DNA of 64,000 nt from the NCBI GenBank assembly GCA_035502855.1, contig DATJTX010000022.1, positions 43,926 to 107,925 on the forward strand. The letters are read 5' to 3'. The translations under genes and the position numbers were made by a program. The stretch comes from Candidatus Baltobacteraceae bacterium (GTDB taxonomy: Bacteria; Vulcanimicrobiota; Vulcanimicrobiia; Vulcanimicrobiales; Vulcanimicrobiaceae). How positions within the stretch are numbered: the first letter of the stretch is position 1; every line of letters begins with the position of its first letter. Positions 1-7,948 of the stretch are shown one piece after another. The notes beneath the pieces are model-generated. The model was not told the origin of the DNA. It ran no database searches and saw only the letters and a program-made list of their open reading frames with translations.

Positions 1-280
1 CGTCGATCCGTTGCTGTGCCTTGTCGACGGTGCGAATGCCGCCGCCCACCTCCACCGGCACCTCGACGGCTTTGCAGATCGCGCTCACCACGCCCATGTT
101 GTCGCCATGCCCGAACGCCGCGTCCAAGTCGATCACGTGCAGACGCTGCGCGCCTTGCGACACGAACGTCTTCGCCTGCGCGACCGGATCCTCGGCATAC
201 ACGGTCGAGGTAGCGATATCGCCCGCCTCCATGCGCACGCATTTCCCACCCAGCAGATCCAGTGCCGGGATGACGATCAT
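1..280 (-). CDS. hisA: HisA, ProFAR isomerase (partial, 3' end outside window)
   Basis: This is the N-terminal 93 residues of phosphoribosylformimino-5-aminoimidazole carboxamide ribotide isomerase, a TIM-barrel enzyme of histidine synthesis. Visible motifs are IPALDLLGGKCVR at residues 4-16 (catalytic Asp8), HVIDLDAAFG near 48-57 and VPVEVGGGIR near 74-83. All are typical of HisA. The second half, including the C-terminal phosphate site, lies beyond base 1. The ATG at 280-278 overlaps the TGA of the citrate synthase gene (ATGA), so translation of the two is probably coupled. HisF shares the fold, but the N-terminal IPALDLLGG form fits HisA better. Confidence 0.93.
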   Translation of the reverse strand, partial: MIVIPALDLLGGKCVRMEAGDIATSTVYAEDPVAQAKTFVSQGAQRLHVIDLDAAFGHGDNMGVVSAICKAVEVPVEVGGGIRTVDKAQQRID

Positions 281-1428
281 TGGCGCGATGCGATCGGGAC
301 GAACGGTCCCGGAGGCGGCCCGCTGTACGTGGCTTGCGGGCGAATCAGACGATTGTCGTGCAGTTGCTCGAGGATGTGCGCGGTCCAGCCGGCGACTCGT
401 CCGCACGCGAATAGACACGTGAACTCATCGCCCGGGATGCCCAAATCAGCCAGAACCGGCGCGGTGTAGAAATCGACGTTGGCGTAAATCTTGCGATCCG
501 GATGCTCTTCGGCGAGAATGCGCTGACTCTGCGTTTCGAGTTCACGCGCGATCGGATACCACTTCGATCCGCTGTGCGCGGAAAGATCTTTGGCGATCGC
601 CTCGAGATGCTTGGCGCGCGGGTCGCGCACCCGGTACTCGCGATGGCCCATGCCCATGATGCGATTGTGTTTGGCGATCTCGTCGTGGACGAACTTCTCG
701 GCCTTCTCGGGCGAGCCGATGGCGACGAGGTTCGTGTACGTCGCGCTCGCGGCGCCGCCGTGGAGATCGCCGGTAAGCGTGGCGAGCGCCGAGGTGACGC
801 TGGCATAGATGTCGGCCCGCGTCGAGGCCGTCACCCGCGCCGAAAACGTCGAGGCGTTGTACGAGTGATCGGCGAGCAGCACGAGATAGGTGTCGATCGC
901 GTCCTCCTCTACCGCCGCCGGCACTTTGCCCGTGCGCATGTACAGGAAGTTTCCCGCATCCGAGAGATCGGTGCGCGGCTCGATCGGGTCGAGCCCGCGA
1001 CGGATGCGATCCCATGCCGCGACGATCGTCGGCATCTTGGCAATGAGTTCGATCGCGCTGTGCACGTCGGAGACATGTTCGCCGTGATTGTTGACCGGCA
1101 CGAAGAGCGCGAGTCCGCTGACGACCGTGCGCAGCACGTCCATCGGCCATGCCGTCTTCGGCACCGTCTGCATTGCGGTCAGCAACGGTCCCGGAAGCGC
1201 GCGCCGAGACGCGAGTTCGCGCTTGAATTCTTCCAATTCTTTGGCGTTCGGGAGATGGCCCAATAGCAGAAGATGCGCGACTTCTTCAAACGTCACGTTT
1301 GGCGCGAGGTCGTCGATGTCGTAGCCGCGATATGTCAGACGGCCGATCTGGCCTTCGACATTACTAAGAACGGTGGATCCGACCACGACGCCCTCGAGAC
1401 CGCGATCGACAACCAAACCAGTAGACAT
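277..1428 (-). CDS. gltA: Citrate synthase, short form
   Basis: This 383-residue citrate synthase condenses oxaloacetate and acetyl-CoA at the entry to the TCA cycle. Family landmarks are GRLTYRGYDIDDLA near residues 29-42, DLHGGAA near 221, GMGHREYRVRDPRA near 260 (catalytic His) and NVDFYTAPV near 315 (catalytic Asp). The length matches the Bacillus-like enzymes of 370-390 residues and lacks the N-terminal extension of the E. coli NADH-sensitive type. A 2-methylcitrate synthase cannot be excluded by sequence. The ATG is preceded by GGAGGG. It follows ddl after an 87-base gap and runs into hisA through an ATGA overlap. It may have its own promoter in that gap, but I see no convincing one. 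Confidence 0.9.
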   Translation of the reverse strand: MSTGLVVDRGLEGVVVGSTVLSNVEGQIGRLTYRGYDIDDLAPNVTFEEVAHLLLLGHLPNAKELEEFKRELASRRALPGPLLTAMQTVPKTAWPMDVLRTVVSGLALFVPVNNHGEHVSDVHSAIELIAKMPTIVAAWDRIRRGLDPIEPRTDLSDAGNFLYMRTGKVPAAVEEDAIDTYLVLLADHSYNASTFSARVTASTRADIYASVTSALATLTGDLHGGAASATYTNLVAIGSPEKAEKFVHDEIAKHNRIMGMGHREYRVRDPRAKHLEAIAKDLSAHSGSKWYPIARELETQSQRILAEEHPDRKIYANVDFYTAPVLADLGIPGDEFTCLFACGRVAGWTAHILEQLHDNRLIRPQATYSGPPPGPFVPIASRQ

Positions 1429-1515
1429 AAAACCCTCCAGGAAACGCCCCCGAGGTAGCCGAGAGCCTAGTGAATTTTGAGGAGGCGGCCACCCCCGCCT
1501 GCCGACAAAAGTCGC

Positions 1516-2448
1516 CTAGGCGACATCCCTTACGTCGCGGCGCGCGAGCGCGTAGCCGACGAGCCGATCGACCAGCGCTTCGTACGAAATACCAACCGAG
1601 CCGCACGCGTCGGGCACGAGGCTCGTCGGAGTGAGACCGGGCAGCGTGTTGATCTCCAGGATCTGCGGCCGCCCCTCTTTGGTCACGATGAAATCGGTGC
1701 GCGAGTAGTCGCGCAGCCCGAGCAGCCGGTGCACCGAGAGCGCGATCATCTGCAACCGTGCCGCCAGATCTTCGTCGATCCGCGCCGGCACGACGTGCGT
1801 GCTGCCCCCCGGACCGTATTTGGCTTCGAACGTGTAGAACTCGTCTTGATTCGGAATGATCTCGATCACCGGCAGCGCCTCTTCGCCCAAGATCGCGACG
1901 GTGAATTCGCGTCCGTCCAAATACTCCTCGGCCATGATCTGCGCGTAATTCTTGGCGGCGGCGAGCATGGCGTTCGTCCACTGCTCGTGCGTGCGCACGA
2001 TCGTCACGCCGATCGCACTGCCTTCGAAGCGCGGCTTGATCACCAGCGGCAAATCCAGCGAGCCCGGGAGCAGCGGCAACGTGCCGCCCGAGAGATCGAA
2101 GAGATCCCACGCGGCGGTCGGCAAACCTTCGGCGGCGAGCAACTTCTTGGTGAGATGTTTATCCATCGCGATCGCTGCTGCCTCGACGCCGCTGCCGGTG
2201 TAGGGAATCGCGAGGAAATCGAGCAGCGCCTGCACTTGCCCGTCCTCGCCGCCCGGTCCGTGCAGCGCGTTGAAGACCGCGTCGGGTGCGATCTCGCGGA
2301 TCGCATCGACGAAGCGCAGATCGTAGTCGAGCGATTGCGCGTCGTAGCCGAGCGACTGCAGCGCGCGCATCACGCCCGATCCGGTCGAGATCGAAATCTC
2401 GCGCTCGGCGCTCGAGCCGCCCATGACAACGGCGATCTTAGCTTTCAT
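1516..2448 (-). CDS. ddl: D-alanine-D-alanine ligase
   Basis: This 310-residue ATP-grasp ligase makes the D-Ala-D-Ala dipeptide that MurF attaches to the peptidoglycan precursor. Motifs are VVMGGSSAEREIS at 7-19, HGPGGEDG near 64, the ATP-binding segment LPLVIKPRFEGSAIGV near 133-148, RTDF near 250 and the metal-binding EINTLPGLT near 265. It is the last mur gene of the dcw operon. Its ATG overlaps the TGA of murB (ATGA). The usual next genes, ftsQ, ftsA and ftsZ, are missing; citrate synthase follows instead. Confidence 0.95.
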   Translation of the reverse strand: MKAKIAVVMGGSSAEREISISTGSGVMRALQSLGYDAQSLDYDLRFVDAIREIAPDAVFNALHGPGGEDGQVQALLDFLAIPYTGSGVEAAAIAMDKHLTKKLLAAEGLPTAAWDLFDLSGGTLPLLPGSLDLPLVIKPRFEGSAIGVTIVRTHEQWTNAMLAAAKNYAQIMAEEYLDGREFTVAILGEEALPVIEIIPNQDEFYTFEAKYGPGGSTHVVPARIDEDLAARLQMIALSVHRLLGLRDYSRTDFIVTKEGRPQILEINTLPGLTPTSLVPDACGSVGISYEALVDRLVGYALARRDVRDVA

Positions 2449-3401
2449 GTCTCATCGATGAAGACACCGACCAAATGAACTTCCAGTTGCAATTCGACCC
2501 TAAATCGATCGAAAACGGCTCGGCGCACGCGCGCAAGAAGCGTTGCGACATCCTTGGCACTGGCTCCCCCGACGTTGTTGATGAAGTTGGCGTGGAGCTC
2601 CGAGACTTCCGCGCCGCCGACCCGCCATCCCTTAGCCCCGGCTGCTTCGATCAACCGCGCCGCCTTGTCGCCGGGCGGATTGCGGAAGCAGGAGCCCGCG
2701 TTGGGGAGCGCGATCGGCTGCGTGCTCTTACGGCGCACCAAGCGCGAGCGCATCTCCTCGCGCACGCGCTTGGGATCGCCGCGATCGAACGCGAGATTCA
2801 CGCGCGCCACGATCGCATCGCGCGCCAGCGAGGTATGCCGGTAGAAATACTGCACGGTCACGGCGTGCGGTTGCGGCTTGGCCGGACTTTGCACCCACAG
2901 CTCGCGCACGAACTCGCCGATCTCACGATCGGTTCCCGCGTTCATGCGCAGCGAGCCGCCGACCGTGCCGGGAATACCCGCGAGCGACCCGATGCCGACC
3001 GCGCCGAGCGAGGCCGCGCGGGAGGTGACCGCCGCCATCTCGGCCGAAGCGCCGGCATCGACCAGCACGCGCGCCGCATCGGTGTGCGCCTCGATCGCCT
3101 TGAACGCACCGCCCAGCCGCAGCACGATTCCGCGCAGACCGCCGTCGCCGATCAGCACGTTGCTGCCGCCGCCGAGCACGAACCAGGGGAGTTTGCGTTT
3201 GAAACACCGTGCCATCACCGCCGCGATTTCCGCTTCGCTTTCCGCGACGGCAAAGGCGTCCGCCGGCCCGCCGATCCTCCACGACGTGTACGGCGCGAGC
3301 GGTTCATCGAATTTCACGCGCGCGCCGAACGTTTCCAGCAGCGCCGCCCGATCCGCCGTCGAGAGCAGCGACTCCGTCGCGAGCGCGTTGGTGAGACTCA
3401 T
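2445..3401 (-). CDS. murB: UDP-N-acetylenolpyruvoylglucosamine reductase
   Basis: This 318-residue FAD enzyme reduces UDP-GlcNAc-enolpyruvate to UDP-MurNAc with NADPH in the cytoplasm. The FAD-binding PCMH domain shows YTSWRIGGPADAF near residue 38 and GGGSNVLIGDGG near 77. MNAGTDREIGEFV lies near 153. The proton-donating Ser sits in NAGSCFRNPPGD near 234, and the conserved late Glu in LEVHLVG near the C-terminus. Both ends overlap its neighbours: the start with the murC stop and the stop with the ddl start, each as ATGA. The chain is slightly longer than the shortest type II MurB proteins. Confidence 0.95.
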   Translation of the reverse strand: MSLTNALATESLLSTADRAALLETFGARVKFDEPLAPYTSWRIGGPADAFAVAESEAEIAAVMARCFKRKLPWFVLGGGSNVLIGDGGLRGIVLRLGGAFKAIEAHTDAARVLVDAGASAEMAAVTSRAASLGAVGIGSLAGIPGTVGGSLRMNAGTDREIGEFVRELWVQSPAKPQPHAVTVQYFYRHTSLARDAIVARVNLAFDRGDPKRVREEMRSRLVRRKSTQPIALPNAGSCFRNPPGDKAARLIEAAGAKGWRVGGAEVSELHANFINNVGGASAKDVATLLARVRRAVFDRFRVELQLEVHLVGVFIDET

Positions 3402-4795
3402 ACCTTGACGTCGGCGGCGTTGGCGCGCCGCGCCAAACGCGCGGCCACGTCGGTGATGTTGCCCGCGCCGAGCATCAACACCAGCGCGCCGCGCGGCACA
3501 TCGCGCAGCAACACCTCTTCCAGCTCGTCGACCCGCGACACGTACGTCACCGGCGAGCCGGCGGCAGCAAGAGGCTCACCGATCGAACGTTCCGAGATGC
3601 CGGGAATCGGCGGTTCCGATGCAGCGTAGACCGGCGCGAGATAGACGCGATCCGCGCCTTTGAGCGCATCGGCAAAATCGCGCGCGAGATACGCCGTGCG
3701 CGAATACCGGTGCGGCTGAAACGCGACGATCACCGGCCCGCGATGGTATTGGCGCGCGGCGGCGATCGTCGCGCGCACCGCGGTCGGATGATGGGCGTAG
3801 TCGTCGACCAGCACCATGCGATCGCTGCGCACCAGAATATCGAAACGGCGGCGCACGCCCCGAAACGCGTTCAAGCCTTCGGCAATGCGCACGAACGGCA
3901 CCTCGAGCTCGCGCGCCGCGGCGATCGCGGCCAGTGCGTTCTGAACGTTGATCGTGCCCGGCACGTTGAGTTCGATCGTACCCAGGCACACCTCGCCGGC
4001 GATCGCATCGAACGAGGTACCCAAGCCCTGCGCGTGCACGTTGCTCGCGCGGACGTCGGCGCGCGGCCCGAAACCGAAGGTCACCGTGCGCGCGCGCCGT
4101 TCGCGTTCGAGCAGCGAGGCGGCAAGCGGGTTATCGACGCCGACGATCGCGCAGCCGTCTTTCGGAAGCTTGCGCAGAAATTCTTCGAAGGCGCGCACGA
4201 GCTGCGGCAGCTCGTCGTCGCTCTGCAGATGATCGTTCTCGATGTTGGTGACGATCGCGATCTTCGGATCGAGCAGCGCGAAGGAGCCGTCGGACTCATC
4301 GGCCTCGGTCACGAACCATGCGCTGCGCCCGTCGTACGCGTTGGTGCCGAGCGCGCCGTCGATGCCGCCCAGCGCCAGGCTCGCGTCGACCCCGGCTGCA
4401 CGCAGCACCGCGGCAATCATCGCCGTCGTCGTGGTTTTGCCGTGCGTCCCGCAGACCCCGACGCCGCTGCGATTGCGCAGCAGTTCAGCCAACATCTCGC
4501 CGCGATGCAAAAGCGGAATACCGCGGCGCTGCGCCGCCAGGTATTCGGGATTGCGGCGATCGATCGCGGAGCTGACGACGACCGTGTGCGCAGCATCGAC
4601 GTTGGCCGCGTCGTGGCCGATACGAACGTCGGCGCCTTCCTCGCGCAACTCGGCGATGAGCGCGGTCTCTTTCAGATCGGAACCGGAGACGCGCTGACCG
4701 CGTGCGAGCAGAATCCGCGCGATCGCACTCATGCCGATCCCGCCGATCCCAACGAAATGCCAGGTTTTTGCGCCGGCTTCGCTCGCGTTGCTCAC
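3398..4795 (-). CDS. murC: UDP-N-acetylmuramate-L-alanine ligase
   Basis: This 465-residue Mur ligase adds the first amino acid, L-Ala, to UDP-MurNAc. The N-terminal UDP-binding motif is FVGIGGIGMS near 14-23. The ATP loop is GTHGKTTTTAMIA near 115. EADESDGSF near 164, TNIENDHL near 185 and DDYAHHPTAVRATI near 341 complete the family pattern. The DDYAHHP signature separates MurC and Mpl from the other Mur ligases, and the operon context makes MurC the right call. The start overlaps the murG stop as ATGA. Confidence 0.96.
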   Translation of the reverse strand: MSNASEAGAKTWHFVGIGGIGMSAIARILLARGQRVSGSDLKETALIAELREEGADVRIGHDAANVDAAHTVVVSSAIDRRNPEYLAAQRRGIPLLHRGEMLAELLRNRSGVGVCGTHGKTTTTAMIAAVLRAAGVDASLALGGIDGALGTNAYDGRSAWFVTEADESDGSFALLDPKIAIVTNIENDHLQSDDELPQLVRAFEEFLRKLPKDGCAIVGVDNPLAASLLERERRARTVTFGFGPRADVRASNVHAQGLGTSFDAIAGEVCLGTIELNVPGTINVQNALAAIAAARELEVPFVRIAEGLNAFRGVRRRFDILVRSDRMVLVDDYAHHPTAVRATIAAARQYHRGPVIVAFQPHRYSRTAYLARDFADALKGADRVYLAPVYAASEPPIPGISERSIGEPLAAAGSPVTYVSRVDELEEVLLRDVPRGALVLMLGAGNITDVAARLARRANAADVKV

Positions 4796-5859
4796 GCTCG
4801 ATTCTTCCGCACAGTAAGCAATTCGACCCGGGCGAGAATTGTCGTAAGCGGATCGGGTTCGACCGTGCGCGAGGCGGCGGCGCGCAATTCGGCTAGGCGA
4901 GCGGGCCGCGTGACCTCGGCGAGGATACCGCGCAGCTTCCCGGCGAGCAGCTCCCGGTCGTCCACCACCACCGCCGCGCCGGATCGCGCAAGCATGGCGG
5001 CGTTGGCGCGCTGATGGTCCTGCGCCGCGTGCGGATAGGGCACGAGGATCGCCGGGCGGCCGGTTGCCGCCAGCTCGCCCAGGGTCGAAGCGCCCGCGCG
5101 CGCCAGCACGAGGTCCGCCGCCGCGTACGCATCGGTCATGTCATCGAGATATGCACGAAGAACACCGTCGCTGCGCCCGAGCGCGCTGCGCACCCGGTCG
5201 TACTCTTTTTCGCCGGTCACGTGAACGAGTTGCCATCCCTGCGGCAGCCCGTCGCTCGTGAGCAGTGAGGTCAGCGCGTCGTTGATCGTGCGCGCGCCTT
5301 GACTGCCGCCCACCGCCAGCAACGTCTGCCGTTTGGTCGAAAGCCCGAGCCGCTCGACCGCGGCATCGCGACTCGGCAACGCGCGCAGCGCCGCACGCAC
5401 CGGAATGCCGGTGTGCACGTACTTGCCGGTAAAGTGCGCGTCGCCGTCCGCGAACGCGCCCCACACCTCGTCGACCAGCGGCGCGAGCAGCCGATTCGTG
5501 AGCCCCGGGTGCGCATTCGGCTCGAGCAAGACGATCGTCTTTCGCAACATCCGTGCCGCGAGTGCAACCGGGAACGCGACGTAACCCCCGGTCGCGATCA
5601 CGATGTCCGGCCGGAGCCGGCGCAGCGCGCTCATCGCCTGAACGACGCCGACGAGATTGACGTACGCGCGTTTGGCCGGCGCACTTCGTATCGTGACCAG
5701 CGGATAGCCGGCTCTGGGAACGAGCGTTGCTTCCAGTCGATCGGCCGTACCGATGAACGTGACGTTCGCCCGATCCCCGAGCGCTTGCGCGATCGCGATG
5801 GCCGGATAGAGATGACCACCGGTTCCGCCGCCGGTGAAGACGACGTTCAGCCGATCCAT
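4792..5859 (-). CDS. murG: MurG, lipid II-forming GlcNAc transferase
   Basis: This 355-residue GT28 glycosyltransferase adds GlcNAc to lipid I at the inner face of the membrane. The N-terminal glycine loop FTGGGTGGHLYPA is at 8-20. A second one, VGGSQGARTIND, lies near 188. The donor-site helix RAGASTLGELAATGRP with PYPHAAQDHQ follows near 255-280. The ATG at 5859 lies 13 bases inside the end of the upstream DUF2332 gene. The gene order ftsW-DUF2332-murG-murC splits the usual ftsW-murG pair. Confidence 0.95.
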   Translation of the reverse strand: MDRLNVVFTGGGTGGHLYPAIAIAQALGDRANVTFIGTADRLEATLVPRAGYPLVTIRSAPAKRAYVNLVGVVQAMSALRRLRPDIVIATGGYVAFPVALAARMLRKTIVLLEPNAHPGLTNRLLAPLVDEVWGAFADGDAHFTGKYVHTGIPVRAALRALPSRDAAVERLGLSTKRQTLLAVGGSQGARTINDALTSLLTSDGLPQGWQLVHVTGEKEYDRVRSALGRSDGVLRAYLDDMTDAYAAADLVLARAGASTLGELAATGRPAILVPYPHAAQDHQRANAAMLARSGAAVVVDDRELLAGKLRGILAEVTRPARLAELRAAASRTVEPDPLTTILARVELLTVRKNRA

Positions 5860-6800
5860 TCGATCTCTCGCGCGTGTCCGGTGCTCGTGGCGATCAGCTC
5901 ATCGTATCCGCCGGGCCAGGTTCGCAGGCGCGTCTGGTAGCGGCGGCTTCCGCGCTCGAATTCCATGCGAAGCCACGCGAACGGGCCGTTCGCCGTTGCC
6001 GCAGCGCCGATGGCTTCGATGATGCCGGCAAGCCGCGCGCGCTCGTCTTTGGTGAGATGATCGCTCACGACGGACTGCATCACCACCGTTGCGTAACCGG
6101 GCTTCGGCTCGACGCGGCGCGGCAGCCACTCGAACATATCCGCCTGCTCGACCGCGAGCGGCCGCGTACGCGCCCGCTCGATTGCCTGGTGAAGGAGGGC
6201 GACGCGTTCCCCGTCGTCCGCCCAGACGTAAGAGAGCAGGCGTCTGCGATCTTCTTCCTTATTGATATCGAGGGGGTGCAGGTCGCACGCCGCCCGTTCG
6301 GCGATGTCGTACCCGTCGATTTCGATCCGCGTGTTCAGACCCGCGCTTGCGCCGATTTCGAACAGGCGCAACGGGAACCCCGAGGCTCGCGCGAACGTCG
6401 AGAGTCCGGCGGCTAGAACCCGCGCGCGCATCACCTCGTTGGTCTGCGGCGTCCGCGCAAAGAGCTTGCCGATGCGCTCGTCGTTGGATTCGAGCCGCGC
6501 ACGCATTGCCTCCCACAGTTTGTCCCACTGCCGCTCGGCGCCGCCGCACGAGGGCAAGAGCGCCGCGACGTCGGGCGCCTCGCCGCTCAGCGCAAGAAAA
6601 TGAAAGGCCGCCATCAGACGCACGCCGGGCGTCGACATCTGCTTGCGTGCGGGATCCTCCTCGAAGAAGCGATACATCGCGCCGTGGGCACGATAATCGG
6701 CAAGCGCGCGTTCCAACGCGCGCTGATAGAGCTGCGAGCCCATGATCCCGAACGCCTCGATCTGCTGCACGAGACGCCGCTCGACCGGATCCGCGATCAC
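5847..6800 (-). CDS. DUF2332-family protein embedded in the dcw operon
   Basis: This 317-residue protein resembles the DUF2332 family. It has the family-style segment LFEIGASAGLNTRIEIDGY, the HPLDINKEEDRRRLLSYVW segment and YATVVMQSVVSDHL. The glycine-rich EIGASAG stretch recalls an AdoMet-type Rossmann loop, but no function is established for the family. I place the start at the GTG at 6800-6798, which overlaps the ftsW TGA as GTGA. The longer open frame upstream is only the antisense-free shadow of ftsW. The gene overlaps murG by 13 bases, so it is co-transcribed and probably translationally coupled with cell wall genes. The location suggests, but does not prove, an envelope-related role. 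Confidence 0.75.
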   Translation of the reverse strand: MIADPVERRLVQQIEAFGIMGSQLYQRALERALADYRAHGAMYRFFEEDPARKQMSTPGVRLMAAFHFLALSGEAPDVAALLPSCGGAERQWDKLWEAMRARLESNDERIGKLFARTPQTNEVMRARVLAAGLSTFARASGFPLRLFEIGASAGLNTRIEIDGYDIAERAACDLHPLDINKEEDRRRLLSYVWADDGERVALLHQAIERARTRPLAVEQADMFEWLPRRVEPKPGYATVVMQSVVSDHLTKDERARLAGIIEAIGAAATANGPFAWLRMEFERGSRRYQTRLRTWPGGYDELIATSTGHAREIEWIG

Positions 6801-7948
6801 GGTTGCGCGATGCGTGCTCCGCGGCCGACGTTGGCGATCAACGCAACCGCGATCAGGTTCACGATCAGCGAGCTGCCGCCGAACGAGATAAACGGCAGCG
6901 GTACGCCGGTCACCGGCCACGACGACGTCACGACGCCGATGTTGACGAAGGCCTGGATCACTACGATCGCCATGCACCCGATCGCGAGAAAGAAGCCGAA
7001 GCGGTCGGGCGCCGCGATCGCGATGCGCACCGCGCGGTAGCCGAACACGATGAAGAGCACGACCACCGCCAGCGCGCCGATCAAGCCCAGCTCTTCGCCC
7101 AGGATCGAGAAGATGAAGTCGGTGTACTGCTCGGGGAGATAGAAGAATTTCGCGCGCGAGTTCCCCAGACCGACGCCGAAGATGCCCCCGCTTCCGAGCG
7201 CGAGCAGCGACTGCACGATGTGGAAGCCGTAATTCTCGGGGTCCTTCCACGGATTGAGGAAGGCGAAGATGCGATCGCGCTTGTAGGGACTTGCGAGCAC
7301 CTCCACCACGACGGCCGGCATGGTGGCCAGCGCAATCGCGATCAAGTGCGAGAAGCGCGCGCCGGCGGCAAAGAACATCGCGAACGCGATCATCACCAGC
7401 AGGCTCGCCGTCCCCATGTCGGGTTCTTTGAGCACGAGCACGGCGACGATCGCGACCGGAATGCAGAGCGGAAAAAGGCCGCGCACGAGCGAGAGGATGC
7501 GGTCGCTGCGCGCGGCGAGCATCGCGGCGAGATAGATCACCAAGCCCAGCTTGGCAAATTCCGAGGGTTGAAACGTCAGCGAGGACGCGCCGATCCAACG
7601 CCGCGCGCCGTTGACCGCGATCCCGACGTGCGGCACCAGTGCCAGCGCGAGTCCGAGAATCGACGCGACCAGCAGATACGGCGCCCAGCGTTTGAGCAGG
7701 TGATAATCGAGCCGGTAGACGCCGTACGCGATGACCAGACCCACCGCCAGCCACGCGATCTGGCGTTTCGCGTAGTAGGCGACGTCGTGATGTTCGAGAT
7801 ACGCGGTCGCGCTCGAGGCGGAAAAGACCATCACCAACCCGATCGCGACCAGCGAAGCGACCGCGAAGAAGAGCAGCGCGTCGGGCGGCGTCGCGATATA
7901 CGAACGCACCCTGGTCGCCTGCCGCTGCGCGGGCTGCGCGTTAAGCAC
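6797..7948 (-). CDS. ftsW: FtsW, SEDS-family lipid II polymerase
   Basis: This 383-residue polytopic membrane protein of the SEDS family has about ten hydrophobic segments. FtsW polymerises lipid II glycan strands at the septum together with the class B PBP FtsI, whose gene is in the same operon. Signatures are ARRWIGASSLTFQPSEFAKL near 115-134, VGLGNSRAKFFYLPEQYTDF near 255 and the family stretch VTGVPLPFISFGGSSL near 347-362. RodA is the close alternative, but the position between murD and murG fits FtsW. It overlaps the murD stop by 8 bases and its own TGA overlaps the GTG of the next gene. Confidence 0.94.
   Translation of the reverse strand: MLNAQPAQRQATRVRSYIATPPDALLFFAVASLVAIGLVMVFSASSATAYLEHHDVAYYAKRQIAWLAVGLVIAYGVYRLDYHLLKRWAPYLLVASILGLALALVPHVGIAVNGARRWIGASSLTFQPSEFAKLGLVIYLAAMLAARSDRILSLVRGLFPLCIPVAIVAVLVLKEPDMGTASLLVMIAFAMFFAAGARFSHLIAIALATMPAVVVEVLASPYKRDRIFAFLNPWKDPENYGFHIVQSLLALGSGGIFGVGLGNSRAKFFYLPEQYTDFIFSILGEELGLIGALAVVVLFIVFGYRAVRIAIAAPDRFGFFLAIGCMAIVVIQAFVNIGVVTSSWPVTGVPLPFISFGGSSLIVNLIAVALIANVGRGARIAQP

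Noticed and set aside
1477..2478. Long plus-strand open frames opposite ddl, murB, murC, zwf and other genes
   Set aside because: They are antisense shadows produced by GC-rich codon structure. They are rich in Arg, His and Asp, lack ribosome sites and match no family, while the opposite strand has textbook enzymes.
6801..7754. A 635-residue reading of the DUF2332 gene with a long N-terminal extension
   Set aside because: The extension lies over ftsW in another frame and has shadow composition. GTG 6800 overlaps the ftsW stop and starts the recognisable protein.
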